In this document: positions 1 to 10,335 of the stretch, piece by piece
Position numbering within the stretch: the first letter of the stretch is position 1
How the letters are laid out: each line of letters opens with the position of its first letter
Origin: Geosiphon pyriformis
Taxonomy: Eukaryota; Glomeromycota; Glomeromycetes; Archaeosporales; Geosiphonaceae
Assembly (NCBI GenBank): GCA_016748015.1
Contig: JAAOMT010000436.1
Coordinates: forward strand, 2,063,071-2,127,070
Length of the DNA stretch: 64,000 nucleotides
Direction of reading: 5' to 3'
Made by a program: the position numbers and the translations under genes
The notes under the pieces: model-generated
The model's database searches: none
What the model saw: the letters and a program-made list of their open reading frames with translations, nothing else
Told to the model about the DNA's origin: nothing

Positions 1-1051
1 CTTGTCAAAAAAGAGAAAGAACAAGACCCAATGAACCATTAAGACCAATCAAAGTGGGACAATCATTTGACCATATTGGAATTGATTTAGTCAGACCATT
101 GACAATTACCAGCAGAGGTAACAGATATATCACAGTAGCCATGGACTATCTTATTAAATAGCCAGAAGCCAAAGCAATTCAAAAGCAGATGCAGAATCCA
201 TTGTTAAATTTGTTTATCAAGATTTGATTTGTCGACATAGATGTTCAAAAGAACTATTATTAGACCAAGGAACCCATTTTGTAAATAGAACATTAGCAGA
301 ACTAAGCCAAAGATTCGGAATTAAGAGACCATTATCATCACTATACCATCCACAAACCAATGGATTAGTTGAAAGATTTAATAGAACATTGTATAAAGCA
401 ATAGCAAAATTCAGTCAAGAAAACCAGGATGAATGGGATTTGTTCATACCATTAGTATTATTTGCTTATCAGACAATGAAGCAAGACACCATACAAGCAA
501 CACTATTTGAATTGGTATACGGTAAAACAGCAATATTACCAGTGGAAATAAAGGTTAACACATATCCAACTAAACCAATAACAGAAAAAAATTTCCAGGA
601 AACATTGTTAAGAAGAACATATGACTTAATAGAAACATTGGAAAGCAAATGAAGAAAAGCAGCTGACAACATTCAAAAGTCACAAGAGAAACAGAAAGAA
701 AAACACAATAGTCAACTACCAGACAAACCAGTTAAATTCAAGATTGGAGACAAAATACTCTTACATCATACCAAAGCGGAAAAACAATGGAGTGGAAAAT
801 TTGATCCCAAATGGGATGGACCATTTCACATAGAAGAAATTCTAGGAAATGGAGCTTACAAATTAAGACTAAACAACAAAATCTTAACCAAAGCAGCACA
901 TGAAGATCAACTGAAACCATACCACAACATCACACCACCATCCACCAGTAATATTCCACAATTGGGAGTACAGAAGATACTAGTCCAACCAAATGAAATT
1001 CCACGAAATTTGGAACCAATCATTATCATTGACAACAACATGTTAAATTAA
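1..1051 (+). pseudogene. Integrase, T1 (broken)
   Basis: C-terminal part of Pol: it would insert element cDNA into the host genome. Translation shows the end of the zinc-binding CxxC, the first catalytic Asp in IGIDLV, the second in DQGTHFVN and the Glu in GLVERFNRTL, so the DDE triad is intact here, unlike in T2 and T3. A GPY/F-type module (WDGPFHIEEILGNGAYKLR) follows. Breaks: an in-frame TAG near 160, a one-base deletion near 181 relative to T3, and a TGA at 650-652. No chromodomain is visible after GPY/F. The reading ends at TAA 1049-1051, directly in frame with the next ORF. Confidence 0.88.
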
Positions 1052-1735
1052 TTCATCAAAAGAATATATAAAGACATAGTAGACACAACAAAAAATATCA
1101 GAAAAATGGAAATTACAGACAACATCTACTCACTAGCACAACAACTCTTTCAATTGATTCAACACCAAGAGATGGAAATTACAATTAATCAACAAACCAT
1201 CTGATATCAAGACACTAGAAAGACATCGCCACATAAAACACAGAAGAAAACAGAAAATACCATTGACAAAATCATTGTAAAAGTAAAATTAGCAATAAAA
1301 GAGTCAACAAAAGAGTTACCATATTAAGAGTTAACTAAAGAAACTTGGAATTGATGGATACAACAATTTCCAAGAAACTATTGTTATTTTTACTTGGGAC
1401 AACATGTAAATATCCAGAATTTATATACAGATAAGACAAAGTAATTATTTGACACAAAAATACTACAACAATTAGAACATTTTGTGGGAAAGAATAACTT
1501 ATCCACATAGGCCCAAATCATATACCAAATACACACAGCATTTTAGGATCAACCAGAAATCTTACTCAACAAAGCAATGAATACAGTTACCAGTAATCAA
1601 TTAGAAAAGATCACCAATGCTCAATTTGAAGAATTACAGACTCAAATAACACAAGTAATTTTTGAAAATGAAATTCAGGAAATACTTTAAGAAGAGAAAT
1701 TAACAGAGTTAGATTTTGACGGAGCTCAATATTAA
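1052..1735 (+). pseudogene. 3' ORF of unknown function, T1 copy
   Basis: About 227 codons in the same frame as integrase, separated from it by one stop codon and ending at TAA just before the polypurine tract. It is charged, probably alpha-helical, with no membrane segment or signal peptide, so it does not look like an envelope gene. Conserved blocks shared with T2 and T3 include EITDNIYSLAQQ, HVNIQNLYTDKTK and a C-terminal FEELQTQITQVI. Several in-frame stops (from CAA, CAG or TGG codons) break it. I do not recognise the family. Confidence 0.7.
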
Positions 1736-1748
1736 AAGGAGGAAATAA

Positions 1749-2612
1749 TGTTACTCATAGAAATATAGAGAATATATATTAGCATAGTTATTAACTAATC
1801 AGAAGTAGACATAGTAAAATGTAGAATTCCAGGATTCCTCTCAGAAATTGCAGGATTCCAGAAATTACAGGATTCTTATAAGGAATCACAAGATTCCAGA
1901 ATTCCAGAATTCCAGAATTCCTCTCAAAGAAATTGCAGAATTTCAGGAATCTCAGGATTTCTGTTGTGAAGAATTGAAGAATTGAGAAATTGAGAAATCT
2001 TAATTATGTATATATAGCAGTAAGATTAGAAGCTAAAAAAACAAACCTCCCAGTTTAGATTTCATCTAGACAACCTTTCAAACACAATAAATAACTATTT
2101 GATATTTCAAACCTAATTCTACTATCAACATGAAGTGTTGATAGTAATTGATACTTAAACACACTGGAACAATAACTCTTGATCATGGCTATTGACAGGA
2201 TATTAACTTGCAAAACCACCTTGGCTTATTCATTATTTTCTTTTATTTCTTTTCTTTATTTTTATTTTGTGATTTTATTGTTGTGCACTAATTGGTTGAA
2301 TAAAGCACTAGATTACTGATGTCAAAAATTGCCTGGTAAAAGACCCCTGTGAGAGGATAGGACACATACAGAAGATACAGAATACTTACCAGAGAATTGC
2401 TGGCCATCACGCTAAGAGAAAAATTGACAGAATTGCGATTCTGGGAAGCTACAGATAAAACAACTATTGAATCTCTATCCATTATACAAAAAACTCAAAC
2501 TAAAACCTTCAGATATAAAACCTTCAGATTATTAACATTAACGCAAATAACTTTTAGCACCAAGTTACGGGTTTGTTATTTGATTTGAGACTCCAAGAAA
2601 TAACTCGTAACA
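1749..2612 (+). repeat. 3' LTR of T1 (864 bp)
   Basis: Starts TGTTACTC and ends GTAACA, the terminal inverted motif of all LTRs here. U3 holds an array of GGAATTCC/CAGGATTCC boxes (about 1825-1975), then a TATA box (TATATATAG near 2009), an AATAAA signal near 2084 and a perfect hairpin at 2121-2145 (10-bp stem, loop TGAAG). A polypurine tract (AAAAGGAGGAAATAA) lies just before it. Confidence 0.9.
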
Positions 2613-3115
2613 GCATATTTAGAACCACTCTTTCAATATATCTGAGAAACCAGCAGTTTTGCCATCAGACAGATAAGAAATTACACCAAACAGTTCATCA
2701 AAACCAATCAAACACATAATACTAGAAAAAACTTCATCAAAAACATATTTCAAAGGCTGATATTGACAGCTCTAATCTCCAGAGACATTATCAATTACTC
2801 AACACTTCTTAGTTCAATCCTCCATGATCACATTCACTTTAGACTTAACCAAATTGGGTTCCAGAATCAGTTCATCATCAACTACTAAATGATCAAGCAC
2901 CACTTTGCGAAATAGATGCTCCAGCATGCTTCTGATTGTATGGCCTTTATTCACCTTGAAACTTTCTATTCTCTTATTTATAGCAGACCTGATGTTTGCC
3001 TCCTTAGCCCTCAGAAACTCAGCAAGCTTGGATGCATGATAAGACTTTCTAGCCACAAAAAGAGCAGAACAAACACTAAGAGAGCCAGTATCAGAGTCCA
3101 CTATATTTTGTATGA
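2613..3115 (-). mobile_element. LINE A, ORF2 segment between T1 and T2
   Basis: Minus-strand translation gives the pre-RT linker (HTIRSMLEHLFRKVVLDHLV, also present in LINE C near 53730) followed by the start of the RT domain (LSDGKTAGFSDILKEW, equivalent to SLPNNKAAGLFKIPNELW in LINE C). It continues LINE A from 13397 across the T2 insertion and is then cut by T1. The rest of LINE A lies left of the window. Confidence 0.85.
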
Positions 3116-4044
3116 TGTTATTCATAGAATAGAAGAAGTATATTATTATTAGCAAGTAGAGATTAGCCAATCAGAAGTAGATGTAGTAAATGTGGAATTC
3201 CAGAATTCCTCTCAGAGGAATTGCAGGATTCCAGGAATTTCAGAATTTTCTGGCGAGAAATCACAGGATTCTAGAATTCCAGGATTCTTCTCATCAGGAA
3301 TCACAGAATTCCAGGAATCCCAGGATTCCTGTTGCAAGAAATTGAAAAATTGAGGAATCTTAAATATGTATATATAGCAGTAGCATTAGAAGCAGAAAAA
3401 ACAGAATTGACACCAAGAATCCTTAGCTTAGTTACCACAATTCTCAAATAAATAATTATTTGCTATATCAAATTCATTCTTTACTATCAACATGAAGTGT
3501 TGATAGTAACTGATACTTAACCATACTGGAACAAAAGTTCTTGATTGTGGCTATTAATGGGATACTAACTTGCAAATTGCCTTGGCTTATTTTTTATTTT
3601 TTCTTTTATCTTTTCTGTATTTTCTTTGTTGTCTACTAACTTGATTAAAGGATTTACTCTTGGAGAACTTATGGAGGAATAAAACTTACTTTAAACAATA
3701 CTTACTCTTGGAAAACTTATGGAAGAATAAACTTGCTTAAACAATACTTACTCTTGGAGGACTTACAGAGGAACTGACCTCAGAAAACAGTACTAATATA
3801 CACTTATAGAGGATATTATACTAGGAGAATCATCAACCATCAAGCTGAACCAGCAATTGATGAAACTACAGTTTCAGAAAACTACTGATAAACTGTTACC
3901 ATTGAATCTCTGTTTATTATACAAAGAACTCGATTAGAAAACCTTTAGATAAAATATCTTCTGATTATCATCAGCACTAATCGCTTTGAGCACCAAGTTA
4001 TGGGTTTGTTATTCACTTGACACCCTAAAGAATCACTTGTAACA
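3116..4044 (+). repeat. 5' LTR of T2
   Basis: TGTTATTC...TAACA. U3 carries palindromic GGAATTCC/AGGATTCC boxes (3190-3345), a TATA box near 3369-3377 and AATAAA at 3447-3452. A hairpin (stems 3483-3492 and 3498-3507, loop TGAAG) follows. Three tandem repeats of about 45 bp built on TTACTCTTGGAGGACTTA lie at about 3655-3790. The loop is inverted relative to the 3' LTR. Confidence 0.93.
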
Positions 4045-4066
4045 TTTGATGCTCTCTGTGAGGTAT
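4045..4066 (+). other. Probable primer-binding site of T2
   Basis: Directly after the LTR the sequence reads TTTGATGCTCTCTGTGAGG. In T3, N1 and N2 the same site reads TTTGGTGCTC, so the ancestral form begins TGG two bases after the LTR, as expected for pairing with a tRNA 3' CCA end. I cannot name the primer tRNA from this. T2 has TGA in place of TGG. Confidence 0.55.
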
Positions 4067-4103
4067 AATCTTACAGAGAACCAGCACCAACACAAATCTA
4101 AAA

Positions 4104-5869
4104 GTGGCAGAATCAGAAAACATAGGAGCCAACCACTTAAGATTCACAAAATTCTTGTTTCAATAATACAACCAACAATTAGAATTAAACAGTAATCACT
4201 ACCCAGCCGAATCAGCCTTCAACTATTACGTCAACAATAAAATCACAGACTGTTTAGGAGGAACTATTAATATCGAGTCAGCAAGAGAAAATTTCTATAC
4301 AGAATTATTTCAACACACCAGCTTATCAAGAAATCACAGTTTTGCCCCAATCATCAGGGAAATCAATCAAACCATTGAAAGATACATGCAACAACAATTT
4401 CCCATTACCTATGCAGACAAAAATAAAGGAAGAATACAAATACCAGCAGCAACACCAAAAGAAATACAGTTACCTAGTTGGAAGAAACACAGAGTAGAAT
4501 CACCAACCATTCCATTATATTACTACACACCTGAAAGTGCTATCAACATTTTATTAGCAGACATGTCCACATCAAATGCAACATTAACATTTGGAAGATT
4601 TTAGTTCCAAAGCAAACAATGGAAAGAAAACTTACTGTGTGTATTTTAAAGGATTTAAATCATGATCCCCAATGCCATTAGGAATTCAATTACTACCACT
4701 CCAACCAGATTTCAGAGCTGCTACTCCGTAGAAATTATCAGAGGAAGAAGAGGAAGGAAGTGAAGATCAAAAATTTACTTACCAAAACCCGATCCTAGAA
4801 AACCCGGAAATTGAAACTCCGAACTTTCAAACCCAGCCAAATTTGGACAATCAGGAAAACAACACTCTGAATATTCAAACCCCACCAAATCAGGATAATC
4901 AAAACCCCGATTTAATAAATCAACAAAACTTACCTCCAGTAATTGTCATCAATCAACCACCAATTAATCTAATAGCCAAACCTGTACAACAGCCACTTCA
5001 ACTATCACCCCAACAATCTGTGCAACAACAACTATTTCAACAGCCATCACAACAACTAAACATAAACCAAATGGTCTACACACCCATTGCAAAGTTAGAA
5101 AACTTTACTGGTGAAGAAGATGATGCTCAAACATGGATCAATAATATCTCCAAGGCCATTATAGCAAACAATTGGGATGACACCAGAGTCCTATAAACAA
5201 TACCATACTTTTTCAAAGAAACCACCAATTCTTGGTACTAAAGTTTAGCCGCTAGACTACAAACATTCCAACAATTCAAAACTGTCTTTCTGGGATATTT
5301 TAGCAACAATAACAGTATTAATTATCTAGCCAATACTTTTACCACAATCAAACAGAATAATACTGAAGCAGTCACAACATACCTAGAATGCTTTCATAGA
5401 GTCTTATGCCAAATTTAAGCCATTAACACCATGTATTTCACAGAACCCCAGATTTTCAACCAGTTTATTTGTGGCCTGTGCAGTAGCATCTTGTAACATG
5501 TACACCCATTACACCCAGCCAACCTTCAAGCCCCAGTCACACATGCCAGAGATTTTGAATCAGCTAAACTAGAAGCCAACTATGCTCAAGCTGTAAATTT
5601 AGTAATAAATAGATTATCTAATTTGGATTCCAAATTGAAGCAAATCAGTGATACCATCAATCAGAAAATCAAGGGATACTTAGCTAATAATCATTAGTCC
5701 ATTTATCAACCTCCCCAAAGATGCAGTAATCAGGGAAACACCAATTATTTCCAAAATCAAGCATGTCTATTATTGTTAAATAATCAACTGTGGCAGCAAA
5801 AAACCTGTGTTTGCCACAACTGTAGTAAACAAGGTCACATAAGAGCCAACTGCAATGCTTATAACTGAT
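4104..5869 (+). pseudogene. Gag (capsid and nucleocapsid), T2, broken
   Basis: Structural protein that would form the particle. The frame opens at GTGGCAGAATCAG (N1 has ATG at the same place). Parts in order: N-terminal helical region, a Gln/Asn/Pro-rich linker (4840-5070), a retrotransposon Gag capsid domain (5090-5690; TIPYFFKETTNSWY, FQQFKTVFLGYFS), and a zinc knuckle CHNCSKQGHIRANC near 5814-5860 (CX2CX4HX4C). Many stops interrupt it, for example TAG after FGRF (shared with T3) and TAA/TAG in the capsid domain. The longest open pieces are 4386-4604 and 4843-5196. Confidence 0.85.
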
Positions 5870-6369
5870 GATTGAGAAATCAACATCAAAACCCCAATTC
5901 CCGATTCCAAACCCAAAATCAATATCAAAATCAAGATCAATACCAAAACACTTATCTGCCAATGACGCAGCAACCAATTTATTAAGCACCAGTATATCAG
6001 ATCCCAGTTTATCAACTGCAGCCACCAGCAATATATTAACTGCAGCCATTCGTAATATATTAACCACAGCCACAAGTAATCTATCAACCTTAAACCATTC
6101 AAACACTGCCCTAAAACTTACTTCAATATGGAACCCAAAGACTGAGAATGACACAACAAAACTGGAAATCAGTGATAGTTGTCTACCAACTGATCCCCAG
6201 TTCTTCTAACCCACTATCAGGATCGCATTCTTAGAATTCGGATACCAATGTTACCCAAAACCTGAATTCTTAGAACTATTTAAGTCTTCTGGTTACCCTA
6301 AAAGACGCCATCACCAACAATTTGGGATCCAACCAACAATAAGCACTTACCAATAACATTCCACCAACA

Positions 6370-6800
6370 ACTGTTACCAACAATGAATTGCTTGCGGCCA
6401 TTTTTCTCTTTGACTTGGAAGAAACAATTGAAATCCTATTGTTTAGTGGAGCAGCTCTTAAAGAGAAGCCAATCACTGCCATGTATATGGATGCCAAAAT
6501 CAATGGCCATGTCATCAAACTGATCTTAGATAGTGAATTAGCTGGCAGCATCATAACAAAGCAACTCATGGATTAATTAGGTCGCTGAGTTGACTGAACT
6601 GCCAGTGCAAGGATCATTACAGTTGATGGAGTAACCAAAACTCCAATAGGCAAAATAGACAACCTACCTATCAAAATTAACAGCATCATAATATCCATCA
6701 AAGTCCTTGTGATGGAAGCCATTCAGTACTAAGCTTTTGTTGAAAATGATTGACTATCCAAAACAAATGCCATACTCGATTGGACAATGCAAGAGCTCCA
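6370..6800 (+). pseudogene. Retropepsin-like aspartic protease, T2, broken
   Basis: Would cleave the Gag-Pol polyprotein. The core is DAKINGHVIKLILDSELAGS: the active-site DSG/DTG has become DSE in T2 (6530-6538), while T3 keeps LILDSGSAGS. Downstream, an ITVDGV...PIGKIDNLPIKI strand pattern and a LDWTMQ stretch (normally the second hydrophobic ILGMDW-like motif) fit the family. Stops at 6574-6576 and later break the frame. Confidence 0.75.
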
Positions 6801-6829
6801 ACTGAGCCAAAATGGTTAACATACTCGGG

Positions 6830-7848
6830 CACCAACAGTATGTGGCCACTTTAAACCAACCAACTCGCAGCCACTGATCAAATTTGAGGAAGAAGCAAAA
6901 AAACCAATATAAGAAGCATATCAGGTTTTATGGGCCAACATCGACCACAAAAAACTGCTGCTTATACTGGCCTAGGACAAATATGACCATAGAAAAGGAA
7001 AGCAGAAAGAAGAACATACCTGGGAAACCACTATCAACACTTGGAACAAAGATGACGAAAGTGAATTCACACCGACAACCAGCTGGAAAGAAAAAGAAAA
7101 AGACAAGTCATCTAAACAAACCACCAACACACTTCAAGTAACCAGTGGCTGGACAAGTTCGTACTCTGTCTATAAACCACTGCCACAACCACCACACATA
7201 CTGCTCAAATACAAAGATTGTGGGAAGAAACATTTTTCCATGAGAGCTTAGGTCATGCCAGACGAAAATTACTGGATGCAAATCCACTATTATTGCAAGT
7301 CTTGCCACTGTGAATGGTATGGCTACCCAAAAAAACAAGACAAGTGGGACAACAAACCATGTCTCGCTTGTGGCAAACAGTTGCTCAACAAAGAAATGTG
7401 GAACGACATTCCTAATTGAAAAGAAACATATGACATTTCATGCCAGTACACAATTTTCATCAGTGACTGGGTGAGTTGTGGCACACCAATAACTGCTGCT
7501 TGGCACCGAGCAATCTCTCACCTGGATGGATATTTACATGATGAAGACGAGATCTGGCAGATGGCAAACGCCAAAGTAGAAGGTGCCATGTCTAGTGAAA
7601 TCTTGAAAATCAAGAACAATCCTCCAGAACCAGTTAAAATTATCCTAGTCCCAAACCCAGATGCTTTTTTTGACATTAAGACCAACTCAGAAAACTTCCA
7701 CAAACATTATCAAAATTTAGCACCAACCAGAGAGGAACAGGAAGAGCGGTTAGCACAGCTAAACACTTGATTATGTGACCACTGTTTGATTCCATGTAAC
7801 TTTTAATATTGTAATGAGTGTGACTTCATTTACAATCCACCAATCCAC
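6830..7848 (+). pseudogene. Cysteine-rich zinc-ribbon-like Pol domain, T2, broken
   Basis: Lies between protease and dUTPase. A Lys-rich stretch (6880-7130) is followed by paired cysteines: KDCGKKH, YYCKSCHCEW, KPCLACGKQL, then after about 130 residues LCDHCLIPCNF and YCNECDFIYNPP. The pattern suggests one or two structural zinc sites. The middle (7471-7770) is an open 99-codon frame with AAWHRAISHLDGY and EEQEERLAQLNT. A TGA after LNT occurs at the same place in T3. I do not know a named family for this module in Gypsy elements. Confidence 0.6.
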
Positions 7849-8550
7849 ATGATCTACACAATCCCAAAGGAAGAGAAACCAATCAGCAGCTGCACATCAG
7901 AATCAGAATCACCATTCAATCCCGATTCAAACTCCAACAACAATGATGACAAAAATACCAGTTCCAGCTCCGTTCAAATTGGTAATAACAATGATGATGA
8001 TTCCAACTCAGATTCAAACTCCAATCCAAAATATGAACAATACATTGCACTGCCAGACCTCTCCAAAAAACAGGAGTTGAAATGGTATAGTAACAATAAT
8101 GAAAGTATCATGCCAGAATGTGTACACGATACTGATGCTGGATTTAATCTGAGGTATTCAGGAAAAGATGTTATCAAATTGAAACCACATTTATGCACCT
8201 GCATTGATTTGAAAATAGCACTGGAAATTCTAGCAACAACAATAGTTCAACTAACATCTAGGAGTAGTTTAGCAAAAAAAGGAATTAATATAAGAGGAGG
8301 AATAATTAATACAGGATATATAGAAAATATCATTGCTATGCTACAAAATAACTCTGAAAAGGCCTATATCATAGAGCCAAACAAAAAGATAGCACAGGCA
8401 ATATTCCTGCCTCTGGTGAAAATAGCTCAGTTAGTATCAGTGGGAAATAGGGAGGAATTAGGGATAACAGCAAGAGAAATACAGGGATTTGGATTAATAG
8501 GTAGAATAGATGTACCAGTCAATATAACAGAAGAAAAAATTGTTGACTAA
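7849..8550 (+). pseudogene. dUTPase domain of Pol, T2
   Basis: dUTPases convert dUTP to dUMP and pyrophosphate and lower uracil incorporation. An Asp/Ser/Asn-rich linker (codons 1-90) precedes a trimeric-type dUTPase with all five motifs recognisable: DTDAGFNLRY (1), RSSLAKKGI (2), GIINTGYIENI (3), KKIAQAIFLPLV (4) and REIQGFGLIGRI (5). The 233 codons are free of stops, unusual in this element. The catalytic Asp of motif 3 is changed: family GxIDxxY, here GIINTGY (G-I-I-N-T-G-Y) in T2 and GIIDTEY in T3. The domain lies after protease and before RT. Confidence 0.85.
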
Positions 8551-8565
8551 GGAGAAATTATCTCA

Positions 8566-8895
8566 ATGGGTCAAGCAATTTCCATTCCACCATATGGCCA
8601 GTACATGGTAGGAATAAAGTGGGAAGTAAAAAAACAGAATCAGATTTTTGAAGCAGAAACAACTCTTTGTGAATTAGGAGAGATTGGACTCATCAATCTC
8701 TATATACCAGCCAAAGATTACAGCCACATCAAAATTCCCATCTATAATAACACAGGAAATGTCATAGTAATACCAGCTGGAACCACCATTGGATACTTAA
8801 ATACTGAAATAGAGGATCAATTACCAAGCACTATTCCAGACTTTCCACAGCTTTGTGAATATGTTGATATTACATCACAAACAATATACAGATGA
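8566..8895 (+). pseudogene. Linker between dUTPase and RT, T2
   Basis: An open 109-codon stretch rich in beta-strand pattern (QAISIPPYGQYMVGIKWEV, IKIPIYNNTGNVIVIPAGTTIGYL) resembling the segment that precedes RT in many Gypsy Pol proteins. It is in frame-shifted or stop-separated continuity with dUTPase (TAA at 8548-8550; T3 reads through this point) and ends at TGA 8893-8895. Confidence 0.6.
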
Positions 8896-10335
8896 AGCAA
8901 ATGTTATTTGCTCCAACCAGAGCAATTGGAACAAATGAACATAGAAAACTTAGATCCATTCCAACGTATGCAGCTCAAGATGTTGCTCAACAATTTCAAT
9001 AATATCTTTGCCAGCAAAAACAAGTTTGGCCGAATTGACATCATCTAGTATCAGATCAAAACTGGAGATGCAATGCCAATTAAACAAAGAGCATACAGAA
9101 TACCACCAGCTAGCCATAAGATCATTTGTCAAGAGATAAACCAAATGCTTAACAACAGGCTAATTCAACCATCAATGAGCCCATGATTATCACCTGTGGT
9201 ACTTGTCCAAAAGAAGAATGGAAAAATCTGATTTTGTGTGGACTACAGGAAACTCAATGATGTAACTTATGGAGACAGCTATCCAACTCCAAGAATACAA
9301 GAATTATTTGATGCTTTCGGCAAAAACAAATGATTCTCAACATTAGACTTGAACAGTGGTTACTGGCAAGTAGCCATGGATCCAGCCAACAAAGAGAAAA
9401 TGGCATTTACCACAAGAGAAAGGAATTTTGAATTTAAAGTAATGCCCTTTGGCTTAACCAACACCCCAGCCACTTTCCAATGGCTAATGGAAAATGTTTA
9501 TACTGGCTTATTGTAGAAATCAGTAGTTGTATACTTGGACAACACCAATGTATTCTCAAAAACATTTAATGATCATCTTCATCATCTTCAACAAGTGTTC
9601 GAAAAGCTAAGAAGAGCAGAACTAAAGTTAAATGCAACAAAGTGCTTCTTTGGCAAGACAGAACTAAAATTCTTGGAACACATAGTCAGCAAAGATGGCA
9701 TCAAAACAGATCCAGAGAAAATAGAGATAGTAAAGAACTTTCTAGTACCAACCAATGTGACTGAATTGAAATCATTCTTGGGATTCGCAAGCTATTATCG
9801 ACACTTTATAAAAAACTTTTCAAAGATAGCTCAACTGCTCAATAATCTGCAAACCAAGAATACAAAATATGAATGGACAGAAAGTCAACAAGAAGCTTTT
9901 GATATTTTAAAAAAAAAGCTCATTCAAGCTCCAGTACTGATCTACTCAGATCACAACAAACCATTCATCATTACCACCAATACATTAGGCCAAGCATTGG
10001 GAACAGTACTATCTCAGAAAGAACCAGACAGCAGAAAACATCCAGTAGCATATGCCAGCCGAGGTCTAATACCAGCCAAAAAGAACTATAGAACACCAGA
10101 ACTAGAACATTTAGCAATCTATTAGGCAGTCATGAAGTAGAATGAATACTTGAGCCAAAAGTTTGATATATACATGGATCATAAAGGGTTAACATCACTT
10201 CAAAAACAAGAATTTGATGACGGCCACCAATCCAGATGGAAAATGGTACTCTTATGATATACTTATACTATACACTATAAGAAAAGAAAAGACAATGGAA
10301 ATGCTGATGGTTTGTTGCAAATAAGACAAATCTAA
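8896..10335 (+). pseudogene. Reverse transcriptase and RNase H, T2, broken and catalytically altered
   Basis: Would copy element RNA to DNA and degrade the RNA. RT motifs: [44 protein letters not shown], then YLDN at 9532-9543 where YLDD is expected (Asp to Asn, G to A). KFLEHIVSKDGI, the LKSFLGFASYYRHFIKNF thumb and the connection follow. RNase H opens FIITTNTLGQALG: the first catalytic Asp of TTDAS is Asn. PELEHLAIY and MDHKGLTSL are its later motifs. Stops at about 9187, 9229, 9331, 9514 and 10123 break the frame; 9535-10125 is the longest open part. Confidence 0.92.

Larger units (their letters stand above)
1..2612 (+). mobile_element. Ty3/Gypsy retrotransposon T1, 3' fragment
   Basis: The window opens inside the integrase gene of an LTR retrotransposon and continues through a 3' ORF, a polypurine stretch and one LTR ending in GTAACA. 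The right flank GCAT begins a minus-strand LINE sequence that reads into an RT-type motif, so T1 sits inside LINE A. Its LTR belongs to the same subfamily as the solo LTR at 42081 and the non-autonomous elements N1 and N2: it lacks the 45-bp tandem repeats seen in the LTRs of T2 and T3. The left half and left target duplication lie outside the window. Confidence 0.9.

Noticed and set aside
5684-6154. Overlapping minus-strand ORFs of 156 and 108 codons
   Set aside because: They are complements of the Gln/Asn-rich Gag-protease linker of T2. The mirrored ORF at 38791-39324 in T3 has the same origin.
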